64,000 nt of DNA from the NCBI GenBank assembly GCA_019359445.1, contig JAHHHJ010000013.1:117774-181773 (forward strand). Direction: 5' to 3'. How positions within the stretch are numbered: position 1 is the first letter of the stretch; the number at the start of each line of letters is the position of its first letter. The stretch comes from Kastovskya adunca ATA6-11-RM4. GTDB taxonomy: Bacteria > Cyanobacteriota > Cyanobacteriia > Cyanobacteriales > Coleofasciculaceae. Shown here piece by piece: positions 18,551-27,922 of this stretch. A program made the position numbers and the translations under genes. Under the pieces are notes generated by a model. It saw only the letters and a list, made by a program, of their open reading frames with translations, had not been told where the DNA came from and did not search any database.

Positions 18551-18904
18551 TCATTCACCAAAACCCTGCCTAATCAGACTAAGCAGGGTTTCTTTGTAAG
18601 ATTTCTCGTCTTTGAAGTCAACCTCAAAAACATTGCCTCCCATTTCTCGGGTTGCTTTGAGTTCATCGGTGAGCAGGGTATTAAGAATATCTAACTGAGC
18701 ATCAAGAATTTTTGGGCGTTGTTCATACCAAGATGCGATCGCCTCTGATAGTTTTTCCTCATCATCCGGCAAACTAGTAACCAGCTTTTCCAAGCTAGCT
18801 CGATCTTGAGCAGAAAAAAGTGATGAGCCTGACGGTGCGCTTTGTTTAGGCTTCGTTCTCAACAATGAAATAAACGCTTCAATGTTGTGTTGGTGAAATG
18901 ACAT
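18551..18904 (-). CDS. Conserved hypothetical protein
   Basis: A 117-residue acidic protein, predominantly helical by eye, with no recognised domain, signal peptide or membrane segment. It contains an N-terminal FHQHNIEAFISLLRTKP and a C-terminal FEVDFKDEKSYKETLLSLIR. It opens with an ATG directly behind an A/T-rich leader and ends close to the repeat cluster. It may form a unit with the membrane protein gene upstream on the same strand (gap of about 50 bases). Confidence 0.5.
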   Translation of the reverse strand: MSFHQHNIEAFISLLRTKPKQSAPSGSSLFSAQDRASLEKLVTSLPDDEEKLSEAIASWYEQRPKILDAQLDILNTLLTDELKATREMGGNVFEVDFKDEKSYKETLLSLIRQGFGE

Positions 18905-18953
18905 TGATCAACTCAGGGAAATTTTTTGATTTTACCCTGATACGTCTGCTGTT

Positions 18954-19763
18954 TTAGAGCGCCAGCAACAATGCCGTATAAATTGTGGCTCCAAGGGCAA
19001 ATGACCAAAAGCGGCTTTGTTGCTCATCAGGTAGTTCTTCCTTAATTACATTCAAGATAATCCCACCAGCTAAGAAAGCAAACAGCATCGCCAGCGCTAC
19101 CTCAGAGATTTGCGTCGCCAGTCCAATTGCCCAACCCAAAAACACTGCCCCAGCTAATACCCAGCGACCAATGTGGCGATAATTGTCCTTGTGATGTTCC
19201 CATAGGCTGTAGTCATTAACCCAAAAATGCAACGCCATCGCACAAAAAAACAATATAAGGTTCCCAAGTCCCAATTCCTCCCGATGCAGAAGCAAGTAGC
19301 CGATTAGGGCGTTGTAAAAGGCGAAAGAGCCGATGTGCACCCAGAAAACACTCGTACTGGTGGAATTTGGCTGGTTACCTTTCTGTTGGCGTCTGCGGGA
19401 TTCTGTGGCAAGTCGTTCCAGCCCGTAAAAGATAGTTAAGCCCAACAGTGCTACGAGATAAACGTGATGTTCAAAAAAGCCCAAAATTGAGTTATTGCTC
19501 TGCTCAAAACTTTCTTGGCTCTGGCTGAGTTCTGGAAAAATATGTACAAAGACATAAGCCACGGAAGCACCGCCAGCAAAGGAAAGCCAACGACTGCGCG
19601 ACAGGGCGTACACAAATTGCAGCTTACCAGCAAGCAGATGCACCAGCGCTAGTCCCGAAGCGAAGAGTAAGGTCAAGCTAGATGAAACTGGATTCGATGC
19701 TGAGGATTCTGCATTTGATGCTGAGGATTCTGCAACGGCAAGTATATTCCCAAGGAAACTCAT
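18954..19763 (-). CDS. Polytopic membrane protein, ZIP-transporter-like
   Basis: A 269-residue protein with about eight membrane segments. The order of helices and motifs such as SFAGGASVAYVFVHIFPEL (about residue 62) and AMLFAFLAGGIILNVIKEEL (about 225) recall ZIP metal transporters, in which a His/Glu pair lies in helices IV and V; the classical HNxPEG motif is not seen, so transport activity is uncertain. Near the N-terminus a 21-bp tandem duplication gives AESSASNAESSASN. A loop rich in Gln/Asn/Ser/Thr separates the two halves. It is upstream of the 117-residue gene. Confidence 0.6.
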   Translation of the reverse strand: MSFLGNILAVAESSASNAESSASNPVSSSLTLLFASGLALVHLLAGKLQFVYALSRSRWLSFAGGASVAYVFVHIFPELSQSQESFEQSNNSILGFFEHHVYLVALLGLTIFYGLERLATESRRRQQKGNQPNSTSTSVFWVHIGSFAFYNALIGYLLLHREELGLGNLILFFCAMALHFWVNDYSLWEHHKDNYRHIGRWVLAGAVFLGWAIGLATQISEVALAMLFAFLAGGIILNVIKEELPDEQQSRFWSFALGATIYTALLLAL

Positions 19764-19895
19764 AAGTAGGGTTCGTAAATAATTAGAGGTTTGTAGAAAG
19801 GGTTAAAGCTCTCACTACGAACCCATCAAAAAAATCATATTGCAGACAACGTTTGATTTATTCTCGCCTAGTTACTGAGTAAGGGAACCTTTTTA

Positions 19896-21188
19896 CTATT
19901 GAATATTGATTTGAGCAGGTGGCTCCAATACGCTGACATCAACCAACGGTGTCACATTAAATCCCTGTTCTAGTAATTGCGCCTGAATCGCTTGGGTAAG
20001 TTGGGTACGAATCTCCTCCGCAGAGGCAGTAACGCCCGGAGCGCGCTGGACATAGACAACAACCAGCAAGGTATTTTGCTCCTCAATGTCGGCGCGGGTG
20101 AAGCGAACATTGGATTCTACTAACTTTGCTAGATCGTTTCTCTCCACTACCTGTTGAATCACAGCAACAACAGACTGGGCGCGAGTAGAGCGCTGAAACT
20201 CAGGACGGGAGGAAAACTGCCAGGTTAATAAAGCTGCCAGCGCCACGATTGTGACTACACCCGCAGAGCGAGAGATCCATTTTTTGCCGCGAGTATAGCG
20301 CGAACCCTGAGTCGATAGACCGCCATAGAAGCGGAAGAGGAGGGAGGCAGATACATTGATGGCAGCAAGTTGTAGCAGCAGCACAAAGAAGCCGCTTTTT
20401 GCCATATTCCACTCACCGAGCGCGATCGCCATACCAACAATCCCCGCAGGTGGTGCCAAGGAAGCCGCTACCAGAGCGCCAACTGCTGCACCAGAAACTA
20501 GGCTACTGCGCTCGGATTGTAGAAGGTTTAAGGCACCTGCGGCACCTGCCGCTATTGGCAGCAGCACCGCTACTGAGGCAACTTGACTCTGTTGCACCAT
20601 TAAGGGAGTAGGAGCGTCTTGTAGGAGCAAGCTGAACAACCAAGTTACTCCAATCGTCACAGTTATGGAAGCAAAATAACGTAAGAGACTTTGCCTAAGC
20701 AATATATAATCACCGCGTGCCGTTGCGATCGCCGTGTTCATTGCTGGACCAGCAAATGGCGCAATCAGCATCGCAGCAATTAGCAAAAAAGTCGTATTTG
20801 TGTACAGACCAATCCAGACTACAACTCCAGCACACACTGCATAGCCCAAAAAGCCTTTCCAGGAGCCAATACTCTGTAGACCTCCCAGAAACACCTCAAT
20901 AGAGCTACGATCTTGAACATTTTTAACTTGCTGCGGTGCCTCATTGTTTGGGGGCTGTAGGGCAATAACCCCCCTTGGCATGAAGGAAATCTGCAAGTTT
21001 TCTACATCGTTTAGTTTCTTTAACAGCTCCTCCACCTTGGCATTGGGGACATGAACAATCACCAGATCGAGCGCTCCTTCATGGTTAGTTGCCTCAAACT
21101 GAGCCAGGTTCATCCCATCACAATCCTTGGCAATGTCAAGAATTTTTTTCCCCTGTCCTCGTGGAACCTGAATCAATAATCGGCGCAT
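19896..21188 (-). CDS. DUF389 family membrane protein
   Basis: A 430-residue protein of the DUF389 family. Residues 1-75 form a small alpha/beta domain (RRLLIQVPRGQGKKILDIAK). About six membrane helices follow, with the signature FLLIAAMLIAPFAGPAMNTA (about residue 135) and the Pro-containing SLAPPAGIVGMAIALGEW (about 245). The C-terminal 110 residues are a soluble domain resembling an OsmC/BON-like ferredoxin fold (VVAVIQQVVERNDLAKLVES). Function is unknown. Confidence 0.87.
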   Translation of the reverse strand: MRRLLIQVPRGQGKKILDIAKDCDGMNLAQFEATNHEGALDLVIVHVPNAKVEELLKKLNDVENLQISFMPRGVIALQPPNNEAPQQVKNVQDRSSIEVFLGGLQSIGSWKGFLGYAVCAGVVVWIGLYTNTTFLLIAAMLIAPFAGPAMNTAIATARGDYILLRQSLLRYFASITVTIGVTWLFSLLLQDAPTPLMVQQSQVASVAVLLPIAAGAAGALNLLQSERSSLVSGAAVGALVAASLAPPAGIVGMAIALGEWNMAKSGFFVLLLQLAAINVSASLLFRFYGGLSTQGSRYTRGKKWISRSAGVVTIVALAALLTWQFSSRPEFQRSTRAQSVVAVIQQVVERNDLAKLVESNVRFTRADIEEQNTLLVVVYVQRAPGVTASAEEIRTQLTQAIQAQLLEQGFNVTPLVDVSVLEPPAQINIQ

Positions 21189-21358
21189 TTATAAGGTGCC
21201 TAAGCTGTCAGTGGCTGTTGCGCTGCTAAGAGCGCCTGATACTAAGAATGTTTGCCCATGGTGCGTTCTGCCTTCCCCCAGAGGAAAGATTTTGCCCTGA
21301 TCCTTTTAGGGAACTTCCGGGAAAAAGAGACGAAATTTTAGCGATCGCCCTACAGCAC

Positions 21359-22267
21359 CTACCCTCTAGACTGGAGCGTAAATACAGTTATTTCGGGCGG
21401 ACAGTTTATCCGTAGTGGAACACCGCTGAAGCCAATTCCTCGGTTTACGTAAAGCTCGTTTCCTGATGCCCCGTATTCATCAACAATCCAACCGTCGGCG
21501 TGTACCTTATCATCCTTTGCATAGGTTAACCAAGACCATGAAGGCAGGAATGGTAGGCGAATTTGTCCGCCGTGGGTGTGCCCTGCCACAGCCACAGGAG
21601 CAGTTGCTGGTGGAAATGCCTCAAATGAGTCTGGATGGTGCATCATCACAAATCTGGGTGCCCCGTCTGGTACTTTAGCTAGTGCAACGGCTGGTTTAGA
21701 GTTATCTGCCCAAAGTGACCCAATGCCTATCAGGTACAGAGGCAATTCCTCATCTGTGCCCGCTGTTTCTGGAGATTCCAGCGCTACGGCATCATTTTGA
21801 AGGACTTCCACACCCACCCCTTCAAGAGCTAAGACTAATTTGGCTGCCAACTCTTGGTTCGGCGGCTTATGCTTGTTTTTCAAGGCATAGTCGTGATTGC
21901 CCAGCACGGCATAAGTTGGGATGCCTGCTGCTGTCAATGGGCGAATCAGTTCAATGGCTTTATCAATCTCCTCACTGGAGTCTAGGGTTGCACCATAAAT
22001 AAAGTCTCCAGCTATCATTACAACAGCGGGACGCTCCTCAATTAGTTCCTCCACAATGCGAGCGATGGTTGGAGTATTGTCCAGCCACATCCCAACTTGC
22101 CAATCTGCAACGACTGCGACTCGTTTTCCTTCCCAAGCCGGAGGAAGACCGGGAATTTCTGCAACTTCGACTTCTTTATCAATGAAATAGGGTTCTATCA
22201 AACCCCAAATTAGGAGAATACCTACTACTCCCAATAACCCTAATAGGGTGTACTTTATTTTCTGCAT
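21359..22267 (-). CDS. Metallophosphoesterase (YkuE-like), membrane-anchored
   Basis: A 302-residue protein with one N-terminal membrane helix (LLGLLGVVGILLIWGLIEPY) followed by a calcineurin-like phosphoesterase domain. Motifs are AGDFIYG (about residue 85), LGNHDYA (about 120), MMHHPDSF and GHTHGGQIRLPF (about 229-240). The first metal motif, usually D-x-H, reads ADWQVG, so the His is replaced by Gln; metal site 1 may be altered. It resembles YkuE-type enzymes that act near the membrane. Substrate is unknown. Its start is about 150 bases from the divergent SDR gene. Confidence 0.85.
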   Translation of the reverse strand: MQKIKYTLLGLLGVVGILLIWGLIEPYFIDKEVEVAEIPGLPPAWEGKRVAVVADWQVGMWLDNTPTIARIVEELIEERPAVVMIAGDFIYGATLDSSEEIDKAIELIRPLTAAGIPTYAVLGNHDYALKNKHKPPNQELAAKLVLALEGVGVEVLQNDAVALESPETAGTDEELPLYLIGIGSLWADNSKPAVALAKVPDGAPRFVMMHHPDSFEAFPPATAPVAVAGHTHGGQIRLPFLPSWSWLTYAKDDKVHADGWIVDEYGASGNELYVNRGIGFSGVPLRINCPPEITVFTLQSRG

Positions 22268-22413
22268 TCTCTTAGCTGCTATTAACTCTATATAGAGGGT
22301 GAATTCTCAGAGTGGTAATGGCGAGCCTCTCAGACTTCCCTCAGAAGAGGGATGTTAAGTTTTCTCGCTGTGTTGAACCATCTGTTTAATTAAGTTTAAA
22401 GGAGACAAGGGAG

Positions 22414-23196
22414 ATGCAACTCGCCCAACAAGTCGCGCTAATCACGGGCGCAGGTTCAGGGATCGGCAAAGCCACTGCCTTGTTGTTTGCCAAAGAAGGG
22501 GCAAAAATCGCTGCCTTAGGTCGAGGGATGGATGACCTCAAACAAACCGTTAGCGAGATTCAGCAAGCTGGTAGCGAAGCAATAGCGATTAGCACTGATA
22601 TCTCCCAGCCGGAGGAGATGCAACAAGCAATTGAGCAAATTATTAATCAGTGGGGGCGTCTTGATATCGTCTTCGCCAATGCAGGAATCAATGGCGTCTG
22701 GGCACCTTTAGAAGAACTTGACCCTGACGAGTGGCAGAAAACCATCGATGTCAATCTCACAGGGACGTACCTAACCGTGAAATATGCCGTTCCTCACCTG
22801 AAAAAACAGGGCGGTTCAGTGATTGTTACCTCCTCGGTTAACGGCACCCGCATGTTCAGCAACACGGGCGCAACCGCTTATGCTTGCACCAAAGCCGCTC
22901 AGGTTGCCTTTACCAAAATGGTTGCCCTAGAACTTGCCAAGCATCGCATCCGTGTCAATGTCATTTGTCCAGGAGCGATTGACACAGATATCAACTCCAG
23001 CACAGACCGACAGGATTTAGACGATGCTGGCGAACCCGTTGAGTTTCCCGAAGGAAAGATCCCTTTAACAGACGGCAAATCTGGTACATCTGAGCAGGTA
23101 GCCCAATTGGTTCTCTTCCTTGCCTCAGACGCCTCTAGTCATATCACGGGTACGGAAATGTGGATTGATGGCGCTCAGTCATTACTGCAAGGCTAA
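22414..23196 (+). CDS. Short-chain dehydrogenase/reductase
   Basis: A 260-residue classical SDR. The NAD(P) loop is TGAGSGIGKA (residues 10-19), NAGINGV is the NNAG motif, the catalytic Ser lies in VTSSVNG, and YACTK is the YxxxK pair. The substrate is not predictable. A strong Shine-Dalgarno (AAGGAGAC and AAGGGAG) precedes the ATG. The next gene, a Na+/H+ antiporter, begins 23 bases after the stop, so they are probably co-transcribed. A scrap of this gene's sequence reappears behind the antiporter (24461-24537). Confidence 0.9.
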   Translation: MQLAQQVALITGAGSGIGKATALLFAKEGAKIAALGRGMDDLKQTVSEIQQAGSEAIAISTDISQPEEMQQAIEQIINQWGRLDIVFANAGINGVWAPLEELDPDEWQKTIDVNLTGTYLTVKYAVPHLKKQGGSVIVTSSVNGTRMFSNTGATAYACTKAAQVAFTKMVALELAKHRIRVNVICPGAIDTDINSSTDRQDLDDAGEPVEFPEGKIPLTDGKSGTSEQVAQLVLFLASDASSHITGTEMWIDGAQSLLQG

Positions 23197-23218
23197 ACCA
23201 CCGTCACCCTAGGTAATC

Positions 23219-24442
23219 GTGAATCAACTCAACATTGCCCTAACCGCCATCAGCTTACTGATTTTAGTTGTGGGGCTAATCTCCAAACCGATACGGCAAT
23301 CTTATGTCTCAGATGGAGTTATCGCTCTGGTGGTGGGCATCCTGTTGAGTCCAGACGCTCTGGGGTGGCTTGACGTAACAACCTGGTGGGGCAACAGAGA
23401 AACCTTTATTGAGGAAGCGGCTCGCCTGACTGTTGCCATTGGTCTGATGGGGGTCGCCCTGCGGGTACCAAGAGGATATGTCTCCCGACAGTGGAAGTCT
23501 TTGGCGGTGGTACTGGGGTTAGTGATGCTCCTGATGTGGGTAATCAGCGGCTTGTTGGTGTACTGGCTGTTCGATCTGCCCTTTTGGGTGGCGATGCTGA
23601 TTGGGGCGATAGTTACACCGACTGACCCAGTTGTCTCTACAAGCATCGTCACGGGTGTAGTGGCTCAAGAGAATATTCCCGACAGGCTGCACCATTTTAT
23701 CTCTACAGAGTCAGGGCTTAATGATGGTTTAGCCTATCCGTTTGTCCTGCTCCCGATTCTGCTCCTAACGCGATCGCCAGGAGAAGCTTTAACTCACTGG
23801 CTGCTCAACAGTGTACTTTGGGGAGTCGGTGCTGCTGTTGTGGTGGGCGCACTTTTGGGCTACGGGACGGGTCGGTTGCTAAATTGGTCAGAAGAAAAGG
23901 AAATTATTGAGAGAACGTCGGTTCTTGCTTATACCGTTGCCCTCTCTCTGCTGGCGGTGGCAGTTGTCCATCTGATGGGCAGCGATGGTATCCTGGCGGT
24001 TTTTGTGGCGGGACTCTCCTTTGATGGCATCGTCAATATCAAGCGAAGAGAGGAGTCAGAAAATATACAAGAAGCGGTTGAGCGCTTCTTTACCCTGCCA
24101 ATTTTCCTATTGCTAGGTTTAATACTGCCGTGGCAAGACTGGTTCCAACTAGGATGGAAGGGCTTGCTACTAGTGATAGCTATCCTCCTGCTACGCCGAC
24201 TCCCAGCCGTGCTGGCTCTGCGTCCTCTAATTAAACCCCTGCATGGTCTTTCAGATGCTCTGTTTGTCGGCTGGTTTGGCCCGATTGGTATTGCGGCTCT
24301 CTTCTACTCCCATCTGGCGCTGGGCCGTACCGGAATTCGGGAGGTCTGGACAATCAGCAGTCTGCTTATTGTTGCCTCTATCCTCGTCCACGGTATGACT
24401 GCAACGCCCTTGAGCCGACTCTATGGCAAGAAGACCAAGTAG
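23219..24442 (+). CDS. Na+(K+)/H+ antiporter, CPA1-type
   Basis: A 407-residue transporter with about 12 membrane helices. The family core IGAIVTPTDPVVSTSIVTG (about residue 127), with the TDP motif of unwound helix, and STESGLNDGLAYPFVLLP (the ND ion-binding motif, about 163) are clear. The protein ends soon after the last helix, without the long cytosolic tail of some family members. It starts with GTG at 23219 (TAGG is 6 bases upstream). It probably exports sodium or potassium against protons; which ion cannot be read from sequence. Confidence 0.9.
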   Translation: MNQLNIALTAISLLILVVGLISKPIRQSYVSDGVIALVVGILLSPDALGWLDVTTWWGNRETFIEEAARLTVAIGLMGVALRVPRGYVSRQWKSLAVVLGLVMLLMWVISGLLVYWLFDLPFWVAMLIGAIVTPTDPVVSTSIVTGVVAQENIPDRLHHFISTESGLNDGLAYPFVLLPILLLTRSPGEALTHWLLNSVLWGVGAAVVVGALLGYGTGRLLNWSEEKEIIERTSVLAYTVALSLLAVAVVHLMGSDGILAVFVAGLSFDGIVNIKRREESENIQEAVERFFTLPIFLLLGLILPWQDWFQLGWKGLLLVIAILLLRRLPAVLALRPLIKPLHGLSDALFVGWFGPIGIAALFYSHLALGRTGIREVWTISSLLIVASILVHGMTATPLSRLYGKKTK

Positions 24443-24460
24443 AATATAGCCGGCAGTAGT

Positions 24461-24537
24461 GTGGAAGAAAACTATTGATGCCATTTGTCTAGGAGCGATT
24501 GAGACAGAACTGCAAAGCTAAACCACCAGCACCATAG
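24461..24537 (+). pseudogene. Scrap of an SDR gene, three segments fused
   Basis: Three short blocks match the SDR gene at 22414-23196 in the same order: 24461-24481 resembles 22731-22752 (GTGGAAGAAAACTATTGATG against GTGGCAGAAAACCATCGATG), 24483-24508 resembles 22962-22988 (CATTTGTCTAGGAGCGATTG), and 24510-24537 resembles 23185-23213, which includes the stop codon and bases after it. Most differences are transitions. It is a relic of a second SDR copy after two internal deletions. Confidence 0.75.
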
Positions 24538-24560
24538 GGAAGGGGGAAAATTGCGGTTAC

Positions 24561-25301
24561 TTACCAAAAACCAAAAAAGTTGCGTTCGTCCCAGAGGATC
24601 AGCAATCCGCTGATGGTAATCAGGGTAATTGCTAAGTGTCGGAACTGTTGCTCATTAATCTTTTTTAGAGCTAGCTGACCTAAATAATTAGCTGGGATCG
24701 CTGCCAGCCCAATAACAAAACCGTAGCCCAGATCGTTAACAGTCATTGCTCCCAAGGCAACATAGGTGATGATTTTAACCGAATGCACAACTAAAACATG
24801 GGCGGCTTTGGTGGCAATCATCTTTTCTTTGACCAATCCGTAATTTAGGTAAAACGGATTGAGGATAGGGCCAGCACTACCGATGAGTCCGGAAACAAAA
24901 GCATTCACAAAACCGGCAGGTAAGAAAAACCAGCCAGGAACCTGAAAGGATTGTTCTTTTTTTCCCAGCTTGAAACTGAAAACGGAACTTACGAGAAATA
25001 ATCCCAGCAGGATTTGTAGCCAATGCAATCGAGTTTGGGTAAAGGCAAACGAACCACACATTGCCCCCGACACCGCTCCTGGCAAGTACCACCAAGTCAA
25101 CCGCCAATCAATGTCTTGCCAAAATAGCAAGACTCTGTGGCAATTACTGATTAACATCCCCATGGTGACAACTGGCGGCACTGCTGATGTATCCAAAAGG
25201 AAATTGACCATCGGCAGGATAATGAACGGACTACCGCCACCAGCGATGCTGCTGATGAACCAAGCGATGAAACTTGTCAGTGTCAAAAAGAGGATGGTCA
25301 T
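24561..25301 (-). CDS. TauE/SafE-type (TSUP) membrane protein
   Basis: A 246-residue protein with about eight membrane helices that fits the sulfite exporter TauE/SafE family: FIAWFISSIAGGGSPFIILP at the N-terminus and the repeat-related VNAFVSGLIGSAGPILNPFY at about residue 132, the two half-repeats characteristic of the family. The transported anion (sulfite, sulfonate or another) is not predictable. It is convergent with the antiporter gene. Confidence 0.87.
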   Translation of the reverse strand: MTILFLTLTSFIAWFISSIAGGGSPFIILPMVNFLLDTSAVPPVVTMGMLISNCHRVLLFWQDIDWRLTWWYLPGAVSGAMCGSFAFTQTRLHWLQILLGLFLVSSVFSFKLGKKEQSFQVPGWFFLPAGFVNAFVSGLIGSAGPILNPFYLNYGLVKEKMIATKAAHVLVVHSVKIITYVALGAMTVNDLGYGFVIGLAAIPANYLGQLALKKINEQQFRHLAITLITISGLLILWDERNFFGFW

Positions 25302-25420
25302 AAGGCGTGCTTTGTTCAGACCAAGGAGTGATTACAGGGACTCTCTCAACCTGCCACAATCGCCTCATGTTGCCTACCCTAACTGAAAAACATCGGTAGG
25401 CTTTTGCAGGGGAGAAGGGA

Positions 25421-25894
25421 ATGATTCCGTCGTGGCTGGTGATTGGGGGCGTAACGTTATTAGTTGGGCTACTGGGAGGTTTAATTAGACCAGAAGATAC
25501 TAGGTGGTTCAACCGTTTACGACGCCCGGACTGGCTGACTTTTGAGCGGGCAATTCCCATTATCTGGACTGTGGTTTTTATCTGTGGTGCTTGGTCTGCT
25601 TACATTGTTTGGGAAAATGACCCTGGTAGTACAAGAACCTGGGTATTTATGGGCTTGTACCTGTTACTAGAACTGATAACGATCGCCTATACGCCAGTGA
25701 TGTTTCTCATGCGTAGTCTGAGAGTGGGCACGGTTATTGGTGGTACGGGTGCCGTTTTCGCAATTATCTTGGCATTGCTTGTTCTGTCTGTGAACCTTTG
25801 GGCATCTGTGTTGCTGCTTCCCTACATCATTTGGAGTCCCATTGGCACCTACACCACTTGGCAAATGCTCAAGCTGAATCCTGGAGCGGCTTAA
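25421..25894 (+). CDS. TspO/MBR-related membrane protein
   Basis: A 157-residue protein with five membrane helices. It carries the TspO/MBR pattern WFNRLRRPDWLTFERAIPII, then WTVVFICGAWSAYIVWE; TspO proteins bind tetrapyrroles and act in stress responses. Later positions (WSPIGTYTTWQMLKLNP) depart from canonical TspO, so it may be one of the divergent cyanobacterial relatives. A strong Shine-Dalgarno (GGAGAAGGGA) precedes the ATG. Confidence 0.8.
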   Translation: MIPSWLVIGGVTLLVGLLGGLIRPEDTRWFNRLRRPDWLTFERAIPIIWTVVFICGAWSAYIVWENDPGSTRTWVFMGLYLLLELITIAYTPVMFLMRSLRVGTVIGGTGAVFAIILALLVLSVNLWASVLLLPYIIWSPIGTYTTWQMLKLNPGAA

Positions 25895-25959
25895 ATGAGC
25901 TTTGATCCCGATCGCTCCTGCTCACTTTTGTTATCGCGTTAGTTTGACGTGGGAGGAGG

Positions 25960-26820
25960 TTATTGACCGAGGTAGGCTTCTAAAACGGCGTTGTTTTGCT
26001 GAATTTCGGTTGGGGTGCCGTCAGCGAGATTGCGTCCTTCTGCTAATACCCAGACGCGATCGCACAACGACATAATCACATCCATATTGTGTTCGATAAT
26101 CAAAAACGTCATTCCTTCCCGATTCCACCTCACTACGTGCTCGCAAATTTGATTAATCAGCGTCGGATTCACCCCAGCGGCGGGTTCATCCAGCAAAATT
26201 AACTTGGGTTGCGTCATCAATACCCGGGCAATTTCCAACAACTTGCGCTGCCCTCCTGACAACGCCCCGGCATAGTCCTCTGCCTTACTCGCCAAGCCCA
26301 CAGAGTCCAAAACCTCCATTGCCTGACGTTGCAGTTTTCGCTCCTCTTGTCGCAGCTTCCGGGGTTGTAACCAAACGTTCCAGAAGTTCTCTCCGGTTTG
26401 TTTTTGAGCGGCCAGCAGCATGTTCTCCATCACCGACATCCGAGACAGCACCCGCGCCACCTGAAATGTCCGCACCATTCCCTGCTGGGCAATTTGATGG
26501 GGTTGCAAGTTCTGGATGGGTTCTCCATCAAACAGGACTTGTCCGGAGTCAGGTTGGATAAAGCTTGATAACAGATTAAATAAGGTCGTTTTCCCGGCAC
26601 CATTGGGGCCAATTAGCCCGGTAATGCTGCCTTGCGGCACCTGAATTTCCGCATTATCCACCGCTCTAACACCGCCAAAGCTTTTGCTAAGTTTACTAGC
26701 TGCTAGTAAGGGCGCGGCATTAGGTTTTTGCTGTCTTACTGCTGCTACACTAGCTTCTTCACTTTGACTCAAGGGAAGATTAATGTCCCAGTTGGGGGAA
26801 GTAGATGAATTATCGACCAA
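25960..26820 (-). CDS. livG: ABC transporter ATPase, LivG/NatA type
   Basis: A 286-residue ATPase of the branched-chain amino-acid type. The first 40 residues are a Ser/Gln-rich extension; then SKSFGGVRAVDNAEIQVPQG leads into Walker A GPNGAGKTT (about 73-81), the signature ALSGGQRKLLEIARVLMTQP (about 183), Walker B LILLDEPAAG, and the switch His in IIEHNMDVI. The BCA_ABC_TP C-terminal segment is present. Its start overlaps the end of the permease gene by 11 bases, so translation is coupled. In cyanobacteria this pair corresponds to NatA/NatD of the neutral amino-acid permease; the binding protein and second permease are not nearby. Confidence 0.9.
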   Translation of the reverse strand: MVDNSSTSPNWDINLPLSQSEEASVAAVRQQKPNAAPLLAASKLSKSFGGVRAVDNAEIQVPQGSITGLIGPNGAGKTTLFNLLSSFIQPDSGQVLFDGEPIQNLQPHQIAQQGMVRTFQVARVLSRMSVMENMLLAAQKQTGENFWNVWLQPRKLRQEERKLQRQAMEVLDSVGLASKAEDYAGALSGGQRKLLEIARVLMTQPKLILLDEPAAGVNPTLINQICEHVVRWNREGMTFLIIEHNMDVIMSLCDRVWVLAEGRNLADGTPTEIQQNNAVLEAYLGQ

Positions 26821-27922
26821 GGGTAAGTTCCTCCTTTTTCCCCAAGATACCCTGGGGTCGCCAAAGCATCAGCAGCATTAAAATCAAGCCAATTATCATA
26901 ATCCGAAAGGCTCCCAAACGGTCAGCCTCGATGAATGCTAGTTGAGGTAAGAAAAAGCGAGTCCCCTCGGAATATGCCCAGAAAATTATCGCCCCTAAGA
27001 TAGCCCCGGCATTGCTACCTGCTCCACCTAAAACGACGATTGTCCAGGCATAGAAGGTGATTAGCGGCTCAAAGTTAGTTGGATAAACCGTGGTCAGTTG
27101 CCATGCATAGAACGCTCCGGCAATTCCCGCGATCGCTCCTCCTAACATCAACGCCTGTAACTTATACCAAAAGACATTTTTTCCCAAGGCTTTAGGGACT
27201 TGCTCATCTTCACGGATGGCTTTGAGGATTCTACCCCAGGGCGATCGCACGGCGATTTCCAAAAGCCAGTACACTACCGCCAACGTCATCACCGACACCA
27301 GCATTAATCCGGCTCTAGAACTGTAGTTGTAAAGTGCAATCACCCCTGCACGGTACAGTACTACTCCACAAATGGCGATCGCCGCCGCGAGTACAATCAA
27401 GCCGATGTGTTGATAGTTTTGCTTCTCTTGTTGACTTTGCAGTGTCTGCCAGTGCCGCTTGACTACCCTCCCCAATCGCCAAAATGCAAAAATGACCACC
27501 AGTGTCAGCAGGGCAATCAAAATTCCCTTCCCCAACAGGTTCGGGCGAAAATCTGCTAAGGGTAAGGGGTAGTTTTGCACCCCAAATGACCCTCTAGTCA
27601 GCCACTCTTCATTTAATGCCACCAGACGCACGACTTCCGAAACGCCAATTGTGACAATTGCCAGGTAATCTTCCCTTAAGCGCAAGGTTGATATTCCGAT
27701 CAGCAACCCCAACCCCGCTGATAAAACCGCACCGATTAACACGGCGAAAATCAACGGTATTCCCGCTGCCGTCAATAAAACTGTGGCATAAGCCCCTATT
27801 GTCATAAAGGCAACATGACCGAAGTTGATCAGCCCCGTATAGCCCCACTGCAAATTTAAGCCCAAGCTAAACAGCGCGAACGTTGCCGCAGAAATGACTA
27901 AAAAAACTAGATAATTAACCAT
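26810..27922 (-). CDS. livM: ABC transporter permease, LivM/NatD type
   Basis: A 370-residue membrane protein with about ten helices. It begins FLVISAATFALFSLGLNLQW, then GYTGLINFGHVAFMTIGAYA, the LivM signature, and ends with WRPQGILGKKEELTLGR. The EAA-like cytosolic loop AIREDEQVPKALGKN couples to the ATPase. An Arg/Lys/Gln-rich insertion (RVVKRHWQTLQSQQEKQNYQ) lies in the middle. The ATG at 27922 is chosen over upstream ATGs at 27955 and 27976 because it gives the family's start; the spacing of its Shine-Dalgarno (AAGG) is short. The downstream ATPase overlaps by 11 bases. Confidence 0.9.
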   Translation of the reverse strand: MVNYLVFLVISAATFALFSLGLNLQWGYTGLINFGHVAFMTIGAYATVLLTAAGIPLIFAVLIGAVLSAGLGLLIGISTLRLREDYLAIVTIGVSEVVRLVALNEEWLTRGSFGVQNYPLPLADFRPNLLGKGILIALLTLVVIFAFWRLGRVVKRHWQTLQSQQEKQNYQHIGLIVLAAAIAICGVVLYRAGVIALYNYSSRAGLMLVSVMTLAVVYWLLEIAVRSPWGRILKAIREDEQVPKALGKNVFWYKLQALMLGGAIAGIAGAFYAWQLTTVYPTNFEPLITFYAWTIVVLGGAGSNAGAILGAIIFWAYSEGTRFFLPQLAFIEADRLGAFRIMIIGLILMLLMLWRPQGILGKKEELTLGR

